NCBI GenBank assembly: GCA_051745395.1
Contig: JBNJEA010000025.1
Location: 1 to 28,825, forward strand
Direction of reading: 5' to 3'
Source of the DNA: JBNJEA01 sp051745395
GTDB taxonomy: Bacteria > Desulfobacterota > Desulfobacteria > Desulfobacterales > Desulfosalsimonadaceae
Length of the DNA stretch: 28,825 bases
A model generated the notes under the pieces. The model did no database searches. It had not been told where the DNA came from and worked only from the letters and a program-made list of their open reading frames with translations. Below are positions 14,303 to 22,659 of the stretch, piece after piece (the first letter of the stretch is position 1; each line of letters opens with the position of its first letter). The position numbers and the translations under genes were made by a program.

Positions 14303-15133
14303 CTATAATCCTTCGTCATGCCTTCCGGCGGAAACCAGGTTGTAGTAGATCCATATCATGACCGCGGCAACGGCGACGCCGACGCCGATTTCCACCAGAA
14401 GAATCCCGTGGGACCTTGCCATTACCGGTCCGAAGTCAAACATCCGGGAAAGGATGCTGTAGTCTAAGAAATTGGCGCCCAGCAAAAGGCACAGGGCCCC
14501 GATGCCGGCATAGATCAATACGCCGGTGGATGCCATTAGCGCGCTTGTGCGCTCCGAAATCCGCCGGATGGTGGAGCGCAGGTCATTGGTGATGGCCAGT
14601 AAAATAATGGTGGCGCCGAAAATGACGCCCCCCTGGAACCCGCCGCCGGGCGAGTGGTGCCCGTGGGCGACGACATACAGGGCAAAAAGCTGCAAAAACG
14701 GAACCATCAGGCGGGCCGCTTTTTGTATCACCAGGTCATAGGGGACCCACTTGGCGTCAATCCGCTGGAATTCATCAGAGTCTGAAGGTTCCTTTCCCCC
14801 CTGTTCGATGATTAAGGTCACGCCGGTATCCAGGTGTCGGTAAAGCTTGTATGGCGGTGCCTTGCGTCTAAAGCGGCGAAGCAGCAAAAAACAGGCAAGG
14901 CCGGCGGTAAAGATCACCGCGGTTTCAAAAAGGGTGTCATAGCCGCGGTAGTCGGCCAGCACCGCCGTAACGACGTTGGGAACGGCCGTGTCTTTTACGG
15001 AATTTTGAATAAAATAATCCGATACATGGCGGCTGGCCGGCGACTCGGGGTCCCCCCATGCGGGAAAATCCATGGTGCTGTAAATCAGCACCGCACACAG
15101 CAGTGCAATACATGTCAGGCCGAATGCTTTCAA
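14303..15133 (-). CDS. MbhE-MnhB fusion subunit of the Mrp antiporter
   Basis: Residues ~1-95 correspond to the C-terminal end of MrpA/MbhE (NVVTAVLADYRGYDTLFETAVIFTAGLA), and residues ~130-276 to MrpB/MnhB (LMVPFLQLFALYVVAHGHHSPGGGFQGGVIFGATIILLAI and LGANFLDYSILSRMF). The two are fused here in 276 aa, while archaeal Mbh operons encode MbhE and MbhF separately. I take the TTG at 15133 as start: AAGGAG lies 6 nt ahead, and it overlaps the stop of the MbhD-like gene. Upstream extension of the frame only antisense-overlaps that gene in another frame and should be ignored. Confidence 0.85.
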   Translation of the reverse strand: MKAFGLTCIALLCAVLIYSTMDFPAWGDPESPASRHVSDYFIQNSVKDTAVPNVVTAVLADYRGYDTLFETAVIFTAGLACFLLLRRFRRKAPPYKLYRHLDTGVTLIIEQGGKEPSDSDEFQRIDAKWVPYDLVIQKAARLMVPFLQLFALYVVAHGHHSPGGGFQGGVIFGATIILLAITNDLRSTIRRISERTSALMASTGVLIYAGIGALCLLLGANFLDYSILSRMFDFGPVMARSHGILLVEIGVGVAVAAVMIWIYYNLVSAGRHDEGL

Positions 15134-15375
15134 TCCTTGCTCCTTCTTGTCGTCCGGAAAACGGCGGCCACAAAAAAGACCGTGCAAACCCCGGCGCCCA
15201 CCGAGGCTTCGGTGAATGCCACATCCACGGCGCCCATCACCGCCCAGAGCAAACACATCATAAAGCTGTAGGCCCCGAATAAAACCGATGCCCCCAGAAG
15301 GTCGCGGATGGAGATGGCGGCAACGCCGCAGATGACTACCAGTGCAAGGATGATCAGATCAAGCTGCCAGATCAT
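15130..15375 (-). CDS. MbhD-like subunit (MrpA C-terminal module)
   Basis: The 81-aa protein has three membrane helices (LDLIILALVVICGVAAISI, LLGASVLFGAYSFMMCLLWAVMGAV, VGAGVCTVFFVAAVF) and the family signature AVDVAFTEASVGAG, equivalent to the antiporter motif before the C-terminus of MrpA. In Mbh and related operons this piece is a separate gene, as here. ATG at 15375 follows AAGGAAAAG and overlaps the mrpG stop (ATGA); a longer reading upstream would run back into mrpG. Confidence 0.82.
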   Translation of the reverse strand: MIWQLDLIILALVVICGVAAISIRDLLGASVLFGAYSFMMCLLWAVMGAVDVAFTEASVGAGVCTVFFVAAVFRTTRRSKD

Positions 15376-15698
15376 TTCTTTTCCTTGTCCGCCTTTGTCC
15401 AGGGCCACAGTCCCGCCCGCATGCCGGCATCGGCCAGGGCATGGGTGGCCGTGGGGCTGGTAATGAAAATAAAAACCACGATGAGCATGATTTTCAGGGC
15501 CGTCAAAAGGGCGCTTATCGTGAAATCGCTGGCCACATAGATCGCCATGCCGCCCAGCGTCATCAAAAGTCCCATGGTGTCGAGCTTGCCGGCCGGATGC
15601 AGGCGCGAATATACATCCGGAAAACGCAGAATGCCCACGGAACCGCCGGCAAAGAAAATCAGTCCGAAAATGATAAAGACCAAAGAAACAATGGACAA
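15372..15698 (-). CDS. mrpG: MrpG/MnhG antiporter subunit
   Basis: The 108-aa protein shows the MrpG pattern: VFIIFGLIFFAGGSVGILRFPDVYSRLHPAGKLDTMG (the R-F-P-D-x-Y-x-R-x-H signature), two further helices and ITSPTATHALADAG. It is a small membrane subunit needed for complex assembly. The start is a TTG at 15698 preceded by GGGAGAAG, 25 nt after mrpF. Confidence 0.9.
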   Translation of the reverse strand: MSIVSLVFIIFGLIFFAGGSVGILRFPDVYSRLHPAGKLDTMGLLMTLGGMAIYVASDFTISALLTALKIMLIVVFIFITSPTATHALADAGMRAGLWPWTKADKEKK

Positions 15699-15723
15699 GG
15701 CGCTTCTCCCTGTTTCGCTTTAT

Positions 15724-16011
15724 TTATTCGTGAATGGATTGCTCGTAAAAGCCTTTGCGTTTATGGAAAAACCGGGCGGTCGCCAAAACGGCGATAAAGT
15801 TCAGTGTTGCATAGGCCAGGGCGATGTCGACAAACATTTCGACCTGGTGATACAATAGCCCGATCAGGACAAGCAGCGCGGTGGTTTTGCTGCCGATGGC
15901 GTTTACCCCGATCAGGCGGTCGAGCACCGTGGGGCCGAACACGGCCCGGTACAGCGGCAGCAAGATCAGCAAACACAGAAAAATCCCCACATAGATAAAT
16001 GCATGTTCCAT
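15724..16011 (-). CDS. mrpF: MrpF/MnhF antiporter subunit
   Basis: This 95-aa protein carries the MrpF signature GPTVLDRLIGVNAIGSKTTALLVLIGL between two helices and a third helix VDIALAYATLNFIAVLATARF. It begins 3 nt after the mrpE stop codon; no clear separate ribosome-binding site is visible, so translational coupling is likely. Confidence 0.9.
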   Translation of the reverse strand: MEHAFIYVGIFLCLLILLPLYRAVFGPTVLDRLIGVNAIGSKTTALLVLIGLLYHQVEMFVDIALAYATLNFIAVLATARFFHKRKGFYEQSIHE

Positions 16012-16014
16012 AAT

Positions 16015-16584
16015 TTATTTGAAAATCTTTTCTACTTTTTCTTCCATTGTGCCGGGCAGCGCCTGGCTGGATTTTTCATCGATGGCATGGACCGTGTATT
16101 TGCCGAGTACGGAAACGTGAACGGTTACCGTGCCCGGGGTCAAGGTGATGGAGTTGGCGAAAATCAGCAGGGCCATATCTCCTTTTAATCGGCTTTGAAA
16201 GGTGATGATGCGCGGATTGATTTTTTGTTTCATACGGGGATGAAATACCAGGTACAGGATATGAAGGTTGGCCATAAGGATCTGGAACAAAAGCCAGGGA
16301 AGGTAGCAAACAAAGCCGGTCCACATTCGGGGCAGCGACCGGAAGCGGGCGGCGGCAAACATGATGTCCGCCGAAATCAGCGCGACAATGAGGCTTGCGA
16401 TTACGCCGAGGACCAGGTGAAACAGATCAAATCGGCCGGAGAGGATAATCCAGGTGACAAAGCAGATCAGAAAGGTCAGCACCCGGGCGCCCGGACGGGC
16501 GGCTGGCAGCCATGGCGGTTTTTTGCCTGCATTTTCGAGTCGGGCGTTTTTTCGGTTTGAAGTCCCCCCGGCCTGAATCGTCAT
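16015..16584 (-). CDS. mrpE: MrpE/MnhE antiporter subunit, first gene of the operon
   Basis: The 189-aa protein matches MrpE: a membrane part (VLTFLICFVTWIILSGRFDLFHLVLGVIASLIVAL) followed by YLPWLLFQILMANLHILYLVFHP and the cytoplasmic ferredoxin-like fold with ANSITLTPGTVTVHV, the most conserved MrpE motif. I chose ATG 16584 because AAGGAG precedes it by 10 nt; a TTG at 16623 would add 13 polar residues without homology. It opens the E-F-G-(D/E)-B-C-D order seen in Mbh-like antiporter modules. Confidence 0.9.
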   Translation of the reverse strand: MTIQAGGTSNRKNARLENAGKKPPWLPAARPGARVLTFLICFVTWIILSGRFDLFHLVLGVIASLIVALISADIMFAAARFRSLPRMWTGFVCYLPWLLFQILMANLHILYLVFHPRMKQKINPRIITFQSRLKGDMALLIFANSITLTPGTVTVHVSVLGKYTVHAIDEKSSQALPGTMEEKVEKIFK

Positions 16585-17076
16585 TTTCCGGATGCTCCTT
16601 GAGATGCTCCTGGGGTTTTCCAATTTCGAACAGAAAAGCGCTTATACGAATATATTTAAACGATTTTTTTCATTCTTCAAGAAAAATTTTATCTAATACA
16701 GCGACAGTTGCATGGAATTGCAGGAAAACCGCCTTTTTGAACTTTGTCCGGCATGCCGCCCGTACCGGGGATTGCCGGGCAGGCATTGCCTGTTGAAAAA
16801 AGTATAATCATGGTTTAGCTTCAAAGCATGCAAAAAATCTGAAACGCTCCATCTATAGTTACAGTGGGGTCTTGATCCGCCGGAAAAAATAAATTTGTAA
16901 TGATTCTGATTAGATGCATAAAATCAAAAGGGGGCAGGGCAAATTTTTGTTCGACGCAGGCGGGGAGATGATTAGATTGATTTTTGGGATCATTCCCAGA
17001 AAGCCGTAAATAGTGGTAACATAATTGAATCCATTCCAATTCATTGCCAACTTCAATTTCAAGGAGGGATTGTACC
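16585..17076. other. Divergent promoter region between the antiporter operon and a ferredoxin gene
   Basis: This ~490-nt AT-rich gap separates mrpE (leftward) and the ferredoxin (rightward). It must hold both promoters, but I see no unambiguous -35/-10 pair; AT-rich candidates lie around 16650-16690 for the operon. A minus-strand frame of 115 codons (16821-17168) overlaps the ferredoxin start in antisense and is not protein-like. No RNA fold stands out. Confidence 0.4.
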
Positions 17077-17268
17077 ATGGCCAAAGTCGTTATTGACACG
17101 GATGAATGCACGGGTTGTGAAAGCTGCGTTGAACTCTGCCCGGAAGTGTTCGGATTCGATGAGGACAATGAGGTCGCATACGTGATTTTGCCCGAAGGCG
17201 GACCGGAAGATCAGATCCAGGAGGCGATCGACAACTGCCCGGTGGAATGCATTTACTGGGAAGAATAG
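17077..17268 (+). CDS. Small [4Fe-4S] ferredoxin
   Basis: The 63-aa protein has DECTGCESCVELCPEVF (Cys 11, 14, 17, 21) and a distal NCPVECIYWEE (Cys 54 and 58), the layout of monocluster ferredoxins of sulfate reducers, where one extra Cys often allows 3Fe/4Fe interconversion or a disulfide. It is a soluble low-potential electron carrier. An AAGGAGGGA sequence precedes the ATG at 17077. It stands alone, divergent from the antiporter operon. Confidence 0.92.
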   Translation: MAKVVIDTDECTGCESCVELCPEVFGFDEDNEVAYVILPEGGPEDQIQEAIDNCPVECIYWEE

Positions 17269-17292
17269 GAGCCGGCACGGATTCGGCTTAAT

Positions 17293-17555
17293 TTGCGGTG
17301 TCAAACCTTGAATTGTGAATTACGGTGTTGTTTGTGGCGACAGGGAAAGCAGATTAAGTTAATCCGGTTATCCGGTTTGCTCCAGTAAGTGACGAGTTGT
17401 CGAGTTGTTTTTTTATTCTCGCGCAAAGCCGCCAAGAGCGCCAAGAATGGCTTGAAAACTTTGCGTCTTTGCGTCTTGGCGCGAAAATTTGCTGTTACTG
17501 GAGTAAATCGGATAACCGGAAAAATTAATTCACAATTCAAGGTTTGACACCGCAA
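17293..17555. repeat. Composite palindromic (MITE-like) element overlapping the 3' end of the kinase gene
   Basis: A perfect 30-bp inverted repeat (17293-17322 and 17526-17555) bounds a 263-bp element. Inside it lies a second imperfect inverted pair (17359-17388 with 17495-17520) containing CCGGTTATCCGG, and a central pair of CGCCAAGACGCAAAG-type arms (~17416-17487). The whole unit folds as one long hairpin. It has no transposase gene. The right terminal repeat includes the final codons and the stop codon of the sensor-kinase gene. The layout suggests a non-autonomous mobile repeat or repeat-in-repeat insertion. Confidence 0.8.
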
Positions 17556-20500
17556 CGGCCAGGTCCCGGATGGAAAAGGGCTTTTCAATAAAGTGGACGC
17601 CCTTGTCGAGCACCCCGTGATGGGCGATGACGTTTGCGGTGTATCCGGACATATACAGCACTGCCATATCCGGATACAGGGGCTGGATCTGACCGGCCAG
17701 CTCCCGGCCGTTCATTTCCGGCATGACCACGTCGGTGATTAGCAGGTGGATCTTTCCCTCATGGGCTTTTGCCTGCGCCAGGGCGCCGGCCGGACTGTCG
17801 GCTGCCAGCACGTGGTAGCCCAGCCGTTCGAGCATCATGCGGCCCATTCTCATAATCCCCGGCTCGTCTTCGACTATCAGAACGGTTTCGCCTTGTCCTT
17901 GCGGGAATTCATCGATCTGCCGTGCTTCGGGCCCTTGGGCCGCCTCTCCGTGTCGCGGCAAATAGATCTTGAATGTGGTGCCGTTCCCGGGTTCACTGTA
18001 GACATTGATAAAGCCGCTGTTTTGTTTGACAATGCCGTAGACCGTGGCCAGGCCCAGGCCGGTGCCCTTGCTGACATCTTTGGTGGTGTAAAAGGGCTCG
18101 AAAATGTTTTCCTGCATCTGCCGGTCCATGCCGCAGCCGTCGTCGCTGACGGCCAGCAGTACATATTTGCCGGGCGAAAAGCCGGCATGGTTTTGGCAAT
18201 AATTGTCGTCAAGGGCAACGTTGTGGGTTTCAATGGTGATATGGCCCACCCCTTCGATGGCATCCCGGGCATTGACGCAGAGATTGGCCAGGATCTGGTC
18301 GATCTGGGACGGGTCCATTTTCACCGGCCATACGCCCGGACCGGGCCGCCAGGAAAGATCGATATCCTCGCCGATCAGCCGCCGCAGCATCTTGAGCATG
18401 CCTTCCACGGTTTCGTTTAAATCCAGCACCGTCGGGGCAATCGTCTGCTTTCTGGCAAAGGCCAGCAATTGCCGGGTGATTTCATTGGATCGTTTTGCCG
18501 CGCTTAAGATTTCGGCCAGATCCGCATGCATGGAATCCGACGGTTTTACTTTTTCCAGCGCAAGCTCCGTATACCCGATGATAACGCTTAGCATGTTATT
18601 GTAATCATGGGCCACCCCGCCGGCCAGCCGGCCCACGGATTCCATTTTCTGGGCCTGCCGGAGCTGTGCTTCAAGCAGGGCCTGCTGACGCTCCGAGGCT
18701 TGCTGTTGTTCATTCATCTCCATGCCCCTGAGGGCATAGGCGATATCATCGGCCATTTCCCGGAAAAGCCCCTGCTCTTCGCTGTCTTGTCCGAGGCCGT
18801 GGGTCAGGGCCACGGCAAGGTGGCCGAATATCCGGTCTTCATGCCCCAGTTGCATGCACATCACATCTCTTTCAGCGCACTTTTCGGCAATGGGGCACTG
18901 GCGGCAAACCCGGGCCTGGTCCGTGATCAGGGTCAGTTCATCCGTTCTTGCGGCCTTTTGGCAGCAAACCGGCATCTTTGCCTCCGAAAGCATGGTTTCC
19001 AGCGATAAAAAAACATCGTCCATGCCGGCTTCGGCCCAGGATACCGGATTTTGGGCATCATCGGTTAACACGATAAGCGCGCTTGCATAGCCGCGGTTGT
19101 CCACCAGCAGCCGGCAGGCCTGCCGGATCAATGCTTCCCGGTCCCGTTCGTGCACGATGAGCTGATTGACATCCCGGATGGCCCGCAGCACATTGTTTAA
19201 ATGCTCGATGCGTTCCCGGGCATGGTTGAAATCGGTAATATCCAAGCAGTGGCCGATATAGCCGATAAAATTGCCGCCGCTGTCGTAGCGCGGGCTGCCG
19301 TCATCCTGGATCCAGCGGTATTGGCCGTCGTGGCGCCGGAGGCGGTAGACCATGCTAAACGGCTCGCGCTGGTCAAAGGCCCGGGTAAAGGTTGCTATGC
19401 ACATGTCCCGGTCCTCCGGGTGCACGCCTTCGATCCAGCCGTCGCCCTTTTCCTGCTCCAAGGTCCGTCCCGTAAATGCCAGCCAGGCCCGGTTGAAATA
19501 ATCGCACTGTTTGTCCGTGTTCGCGGTCCAGATCAGGGCCGATCCCGAGTTGGCAAGGTTGCGGAAATGCTGTTCGCTTTCCTGGAGCTGCCGGGTGCGG
19601 TTTGCCACCTGCCGGCGCAAAGACCAGGTCCAGGCCCCGGAACCGAGCAAAATCAGTAAAAGCGGACCCAAAACCATTGCCGCATATTTTGCAATCCGGG
19701 TCATGTCCAGGGGATCGCCCGGATAAACCTCCATCCACTTTTCATATATACGCCGGTACTGCCCGGTTTCTTTAACCACCTCGAGCCCTTCGCCCAACTG
19801 GGCCAGCAGGGCGCGCTTGCCGTTTTGCACGGCCATGCAGTATTTTGGGGACAAAAACGGATGATTGCCAACCGCCAGGTTGTCCCAGCCGTGTTTGTCC
19901 ATCCAGTAAAAAGCGGTCAGCCGGGCCACCAGGGCGCAGTCCTGTCTGCCTTCTGCCACTTGCCGCAGGGCGTCTTCCTGGGCATCCACTGCGACCAGTT
20001 GGTTTCCCAGCCCGTTTTCCAGGGCAAAATCGTGCATAATGTCGCCCTGCTGGACCACGATGGTTTTGTCTTCCAGGTCCTCCGCCGATGCGGGCACAGG
20101 GCCTTCGTTTTTGCGGACCACGGCCACGTAATGATTGACCTTGTGCGGGGATGTAAAATCAAACCCCCGGTCTCTTTCCGGGGAGTAAAACATGCCCTGG
20201 ATCACGTCGATTTCCCCGCGGGCAAGCCCCTGGCGGATTTGTTCCCAGGGGCCCAGCCGGATTTCGATATCCAGGCCCACCTCCCGGGCAACAGAGCGCA
20301 TCAGGTCCACGTTAAAGCCCGCGGGCTGCCCCTGTTCATCTAAAAATTCATAGGGCGGATAATTGTGGTCCCCGCCCACTATAATATGTCTGTCGGAAGG
20401 CAGTTGCAGGGCGGCAAACCACTTGGCATGAAGGCGCCGGAAGGTGTCGTTCGCCATGACGATCGACAGGCCCTCGTTTAACAGGGAAAGGGTTTCGCGG

Positions 20501-21168
20501 TCGCCTTGCCGGACGGCAAAACAGAATTTCTGTTGAAATTCCTCCACCGGCCGGTTGACGATTTTCAGATTGGTAAGCCCGGTTTGCTGCAAAAGGCGCA
20601 GGGCCACTATTCGCTGAATAAACACCGCGTCGTATTGTCCCTCGGACAGACCCTGCAGGGCGTCTTCAAAAGTGGAGGTAGTGACAATGTCAATGCCGCG
20701 CTTTTTGCGCCGGAGAAATTCTTCCGCGTTGTCGCCTTTCATGACCGCCGCCTGCCGGCCTTTTAAATCGGCAATATCGCGGATGCCGGTTGTTTTTTTG
20801 CGCACCACGATGGCGCCGTGAAGGGTCATGTAGGGAAAGGTGAAATCAAATTGTGCTTCCCGTTCCGGGGTCCGGCCCACGAGCGGCAGGGCGTCGATTT
20901 CGCCGTTTTCCAGCCAGCCGCGGACCTTTTCCCATGTGCCCGTGCGAAACGTCACGTCCCGGCCCATGGCCGCCATGGCCGCCCGCATGAGTTCTACGGA
21001 AAAGCCGTCCGCCCGGCCTTGTTCATCCACCAAACAAAAGGGCGGGTAATCTGTTTCGGAGGCGGAAATAACCGGCTCCCCGGCTGAGGCCGCAGCAGGC
21101 AGCATCGCCATGAAAGCGGTCGGCAACAGCAGTATCCATAACAGCGTGCGGCGAAAATGGCCGGTCAT
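17530..21168 (-). CDS. Hybrid sensor histidine kinase: two solute-binding domains, PAS, GAF, HisKA, HATPase, receiver
   Basis: The 1212-aa protein starts with a signal/anchor segment (TLLWILLLPTAFMAMLPAAASA). Two tandem family-3 solute-binding domains follow (~30-260, ISASETDYPPFCLVDEQGRADGF; ~265-500, VGGDHNYPPYEFLDEQGQPAGF), then a membrane helix (~505-525), PAS (~545-650), and GAF-like (~670-840) with a cysteine-rich strip containing CRQCPIAEKC. HisKA has the phospho-His in GGVAHDYNNML. The ATPase has CVNARDAIEG, DDGCGMD and GTGLGLATVYG. The C-terminal receiver has VEDEP, the phospho-Asp in ITDVVMPEMNG, and a Lys in EKPF. It likely senses small amino-acid-like solutes in the periplasm. ATG 21168 fits the signal peptide; a TTG at 21240 would add 24 basic residues. 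The last residues come from a repeat element. Confidence 0.9.
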   Translation of the reverse strand: MTGHFRRTLLWILLLPTAFMAMLPAAASAGEPVISASETDYPPFCLVDEQGRADGFSVELMRAAMAAMGRDVTFRTGTWEKVRGWLENGEIDALPLVGRTPEREAQFDFTFPYMTLHGAIVVRKKTTGIRDIADLKGRQAAVMKGDNAEEFLRRKKRGIDIVTTSTFEDALQGLSEGQYDAVFIQRIVALRLLQQTGLTNLKIVNRPVEEFQQKFCFAVRQGDRETLSLLNEGLSIVMANDTFRRLHAKWFAALQLPSDRHIIVGGDHNYPPYEFLDEQGQPAGFNVDLMRSVAREVGLDIEIRLGPWEQIRQGLARGEIDVIQGMFYSPERDRGFDFTSPHKVNHYVAVVRKNEGPVPASAEDLEDKTIVVQQGDIMHDFALENGLGNQLVAVDAQEDALRQVAEGRQDCALVARLTAFYWMDKHGWDNLAVGNHPFLSPKYCMAVQNGKRALLAQLGEGLEVVKETGQYRRIYEKWMEVYPGDPLDMTRIAKYAAMVLGPLLLILLGSGAWTWSLRRQVANRTRQLQESEQHFRNLANSGSALIWTANTDKQCDYFNRAWLAFTGRTLEQEKGDGWIEGVHPEDRDMCIATFTRAFDQREPFSMVYRLRRHDGQYRWIQDDGSPRYDSGGNFIGYIGHCLDITDFNHARERIEHLNNVLRAIRDVNQLIVHERDREALIRQACRLLVDNRGYASALIVLTDDAQNPVSWAEAGMDDVFLSLETMLSEAKMPVCCQKAARTDELTLITDQARVCRQCPIAEKCAERDVMCMQLGHEDRIFGHLAVALTHGLGQDSEEQGLFREMADDIAYALRGMEMNEQQQASERQQALLEAQLRQAQKMESVGRLAGGVAHDYNNMLSVIIGYTELALEKVKPSDSMHADLAEILSAAKRSNEITRQLLAFARKQTIAPTVLDLNETVEGMLKMLRRLIGEDIDLSWRPGPGVWPVKMDPSQIDQILANLCVNARDAIEGVGHITIETHNVALDDNYCQNHAGFSPGKYVLLAVSDDGCGMDRQMQENIFEPFYTTKDVSKGTGLGLATVYGIVKQNSGFINVYSEPGNGTTFKIYLPRHGEAAQGPEARQIDEFPQGQGETVLIVEDEPGIMRMGRMMLERLGYHVLAADSPAGALAQAKAHEGKIHLLITDVVMPEMNGRELAGQIQPLYPDMAVLYMSGYTANVIAHHGVLDKGVHFIEKPFSIRDLAVAVSNLEL

Positions 21169-21180
21169 AAAATTTTTCCG

Positions 21181-21204
21181 CAAGCCCCTGGTTGTGGGGG
21201 CTTG
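21181..21204 (-). other. Leader hairpin just upstream of the kinase start codon
   Basis: CAAGCCCC (8 nt), an 8-nt loop and GGGGCTTG form a perfect stem ending 12 nt before ATG 21168 on the transcribed strand. It could mask or present the weak ribosome-binding sequence GCGGA. It also lies inside the longer TTG-started frame, which argues against that start. Confidence 0.45.
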
Positions 21205-21323
21205 TTTTCTTGTTTGCAAGGCAAACTTCTCCCTTCTCAAAAAAACCGGATTTCAGTGGGGATGTTAAGCATAACCCGGTTGCACCCCTGCTGCAACACT
21301 TTCTGCCAGGCTAGAAAAAACCA

Positions 21324-21618
21324 TTCCGGTTATCCGGAAAACTTAAGAAATAAGAATTTTGGGAAGGTATGTGGATACGCAAAAAAAGACATTGCCTCGT
21401 CTGTCATGCCTGCGGACCTGTCCCGAAAGAGTCGGGGACAGGTCCAGCAGGCATGACAACCGGGACGAACTGCTTTTTCGGGTTGGTTTCAGCTCTTTTT
21501 CGGATGGGGATAAACCCCATCCCTACGAAAACCTGCAAGAAACCGAGTTTTTTGTAGGGACGGGGTTTATCCCCGTCCGCGGGGAAATGGCCAACTGGGG
21601 TTTTTCGGATAACCGGAT
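21324..21618. repeat. Second composite palindromic element, CCGGTTATCCGG-bounded
   Basis: Outer arms TTCCGGTTATCCGGAAAA (from 21324) and the inverted CGGATAACCGGA (to 21617) enclose two long hairpins. Hairpin A (21402-21458) has 12+11 bp arms with one bulged base and a GAAAGAGTC-like loop. Hairpin B (21504-21577) pairs GGGGATAAACCCC with GGGGTTTATCCCC and continues into CCCTAC/GTAGGG. Short frames through here are translated palindrome, not genes. It sits upstream of the kinase gene and downstream of the envelope operon and could also end that operon's transcript. Hairpins of types A and B recall dispersed repeats seen in other genomes; this is from memory. Confidence 0.75.
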
Positions 21619-21682
21619 ATCAGAAAATACTATTTTTTCCGGATTTGAGCGGCAATTCCATTTTGCCGATGTGATATAACCG

Positions 21683-22633
21683 CTACTTGCGGCTGCGGTA
21701 TTCTGCCGCAACCTCCATCTTTGTATACCCTTCGTAATTTTCACTGGGCCCTATGATAATACGGACCGTATCTTCGGCTTTTGTCGCCTCCATATATTTT
21801 TTATCCTGCTTTTCGGCGGTTTGCACGATTTGCCAGTCGCTGTTTTTTATTTCCGTTTCATAGAAGGCCAGCACTTCATCTGGAGCCGCTTCTGCCGCGT
21901 AGGAGACCGCGTGGAGGATCCGGCCGCCTTTTTCCATCTTTTGGTGGGAAGTCCGAACGGAGTCGGGGTAAACGGGGATGTCTTCGGGGTCGGAGCCGGA
22001 GACTTCTTCGGGCAGCTCTTTGTCGTTATCGGCCTTTTTGGGTTCGGAACGTTCGGGTTTGGAGCGTGCGGGTTTGGAGTCTGCGGATTTCGAATCTGCG
22101 GCCTGTGCATCCGTGCCCTGCGCCTGCCACACCGCGGCAACGGTCTTTTCGTTATACCGGGTCACGCCCATACCCATCCGCCGGCCGTTTCTGGTCAGTT
22201 CGGCGCCCTTTAATTCGTCCTCCAGGTATTTGGAGACAGAGGCAAACTGTTCGGGCGCCACCTCCATTGCCTCCATTTCCTTTTTCACTTCCCAGCCGTC
22301 TTCCTTGAAATATTGAATAAACCTGTCATAGGTCTCATCGACAGGTACATCCGAAGTCGTGATCCGGATGGTTTTATCCCCCTGCGGCAGGTCGATCTTA
22401 TAGGCATTGTTTAAAAATTGCGGCGGCATGCCGGTTTCGGTCTTTGTACCGCCGGCATATTGTACGATCGAGGAAACCTCCATGCCCAGTTTATCCGTTA
22501 TAAACGGCAGAATTGTGTGCCGGTTGAAGTAGCCGATCACCGCCAACGCCGCGATCAGTATGATTATGATGACAAATGCGGTTAAGCATCCGGACAGACA
22601 GCCCTTTTTCTTTGACTTTGATTCTATTTCCAA
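21683..22633 (-). CDS. Membrane-anchored protein of unknown function with charged linker
   Basis: The 316-aa protein has a short basic N-terminus, one membrane helix (GCLTAFVIIIILIAALAVIGYF, residues ~14-35), an extracytoplasmic domain (~50-165), a low-complexity linker of repeated SK/SE/P units (ADSKPARSKPERSEPKK) and a second globular domain starting at DIPVYPDSV. The linker joins two domains with the same fold-like pattern (YKIDLPQGD... and EDIPVYPDSVRTSH...FYETEIKNSDWQIV), resembling tandem small domains that bind polymer or membrane. I recognise no named family. The start is a TTG at 22633 after GGAGG; a TTG at 22648 is less well placed. It is the third gene of a three-gene operon. Confidence 0.7.
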   Translation of the reverse strand: MEIESKSKKKGCLSGCLTAFVIIIILIAALAVIGYFNRHTILPFITDKLGMEVSSIVQYAGGTKTETGMPPQFLNNAYKIDLPQGDKTIRITTSDVPVDETYDRFIQYFKEDGWEVKKEMEAMEVAPEQFASVSKYLEDELKGAELTRNGRRMGMGVTRYNEKTVAAVWQAQGTDAQAADSKSADSKPARSKPERSEPKKADNDKELPEEVSGSDPEDIPVYPDSVRTSHQKMEKGGRILHAVSYAAEAAPDEVLAFYETEIKNSDWQIVQTAEKQDKKYMEATKAEDTVRIIIGPSENYEGYTKMEVAAEYRSRK

Positions 22634-22659
22634 AACAGCCTCCGGCAAGAAATTGGATT

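Noticed and set aside
14303..15256. Longer form of the MbhE-MnhB protein
   Set aside because: The extra N-terminus (HRSLGGRRGLHGLF) is an out-of-frame reading of the MbhD-like gene; the TTG at 15133 has a ribosome-binding site.
16821..17168. 115-codon minus-strand frame between antiporter operon and ferredoxin
   Set aside because: It is antisense to the ferredoxin start and its protein is not domain-like.
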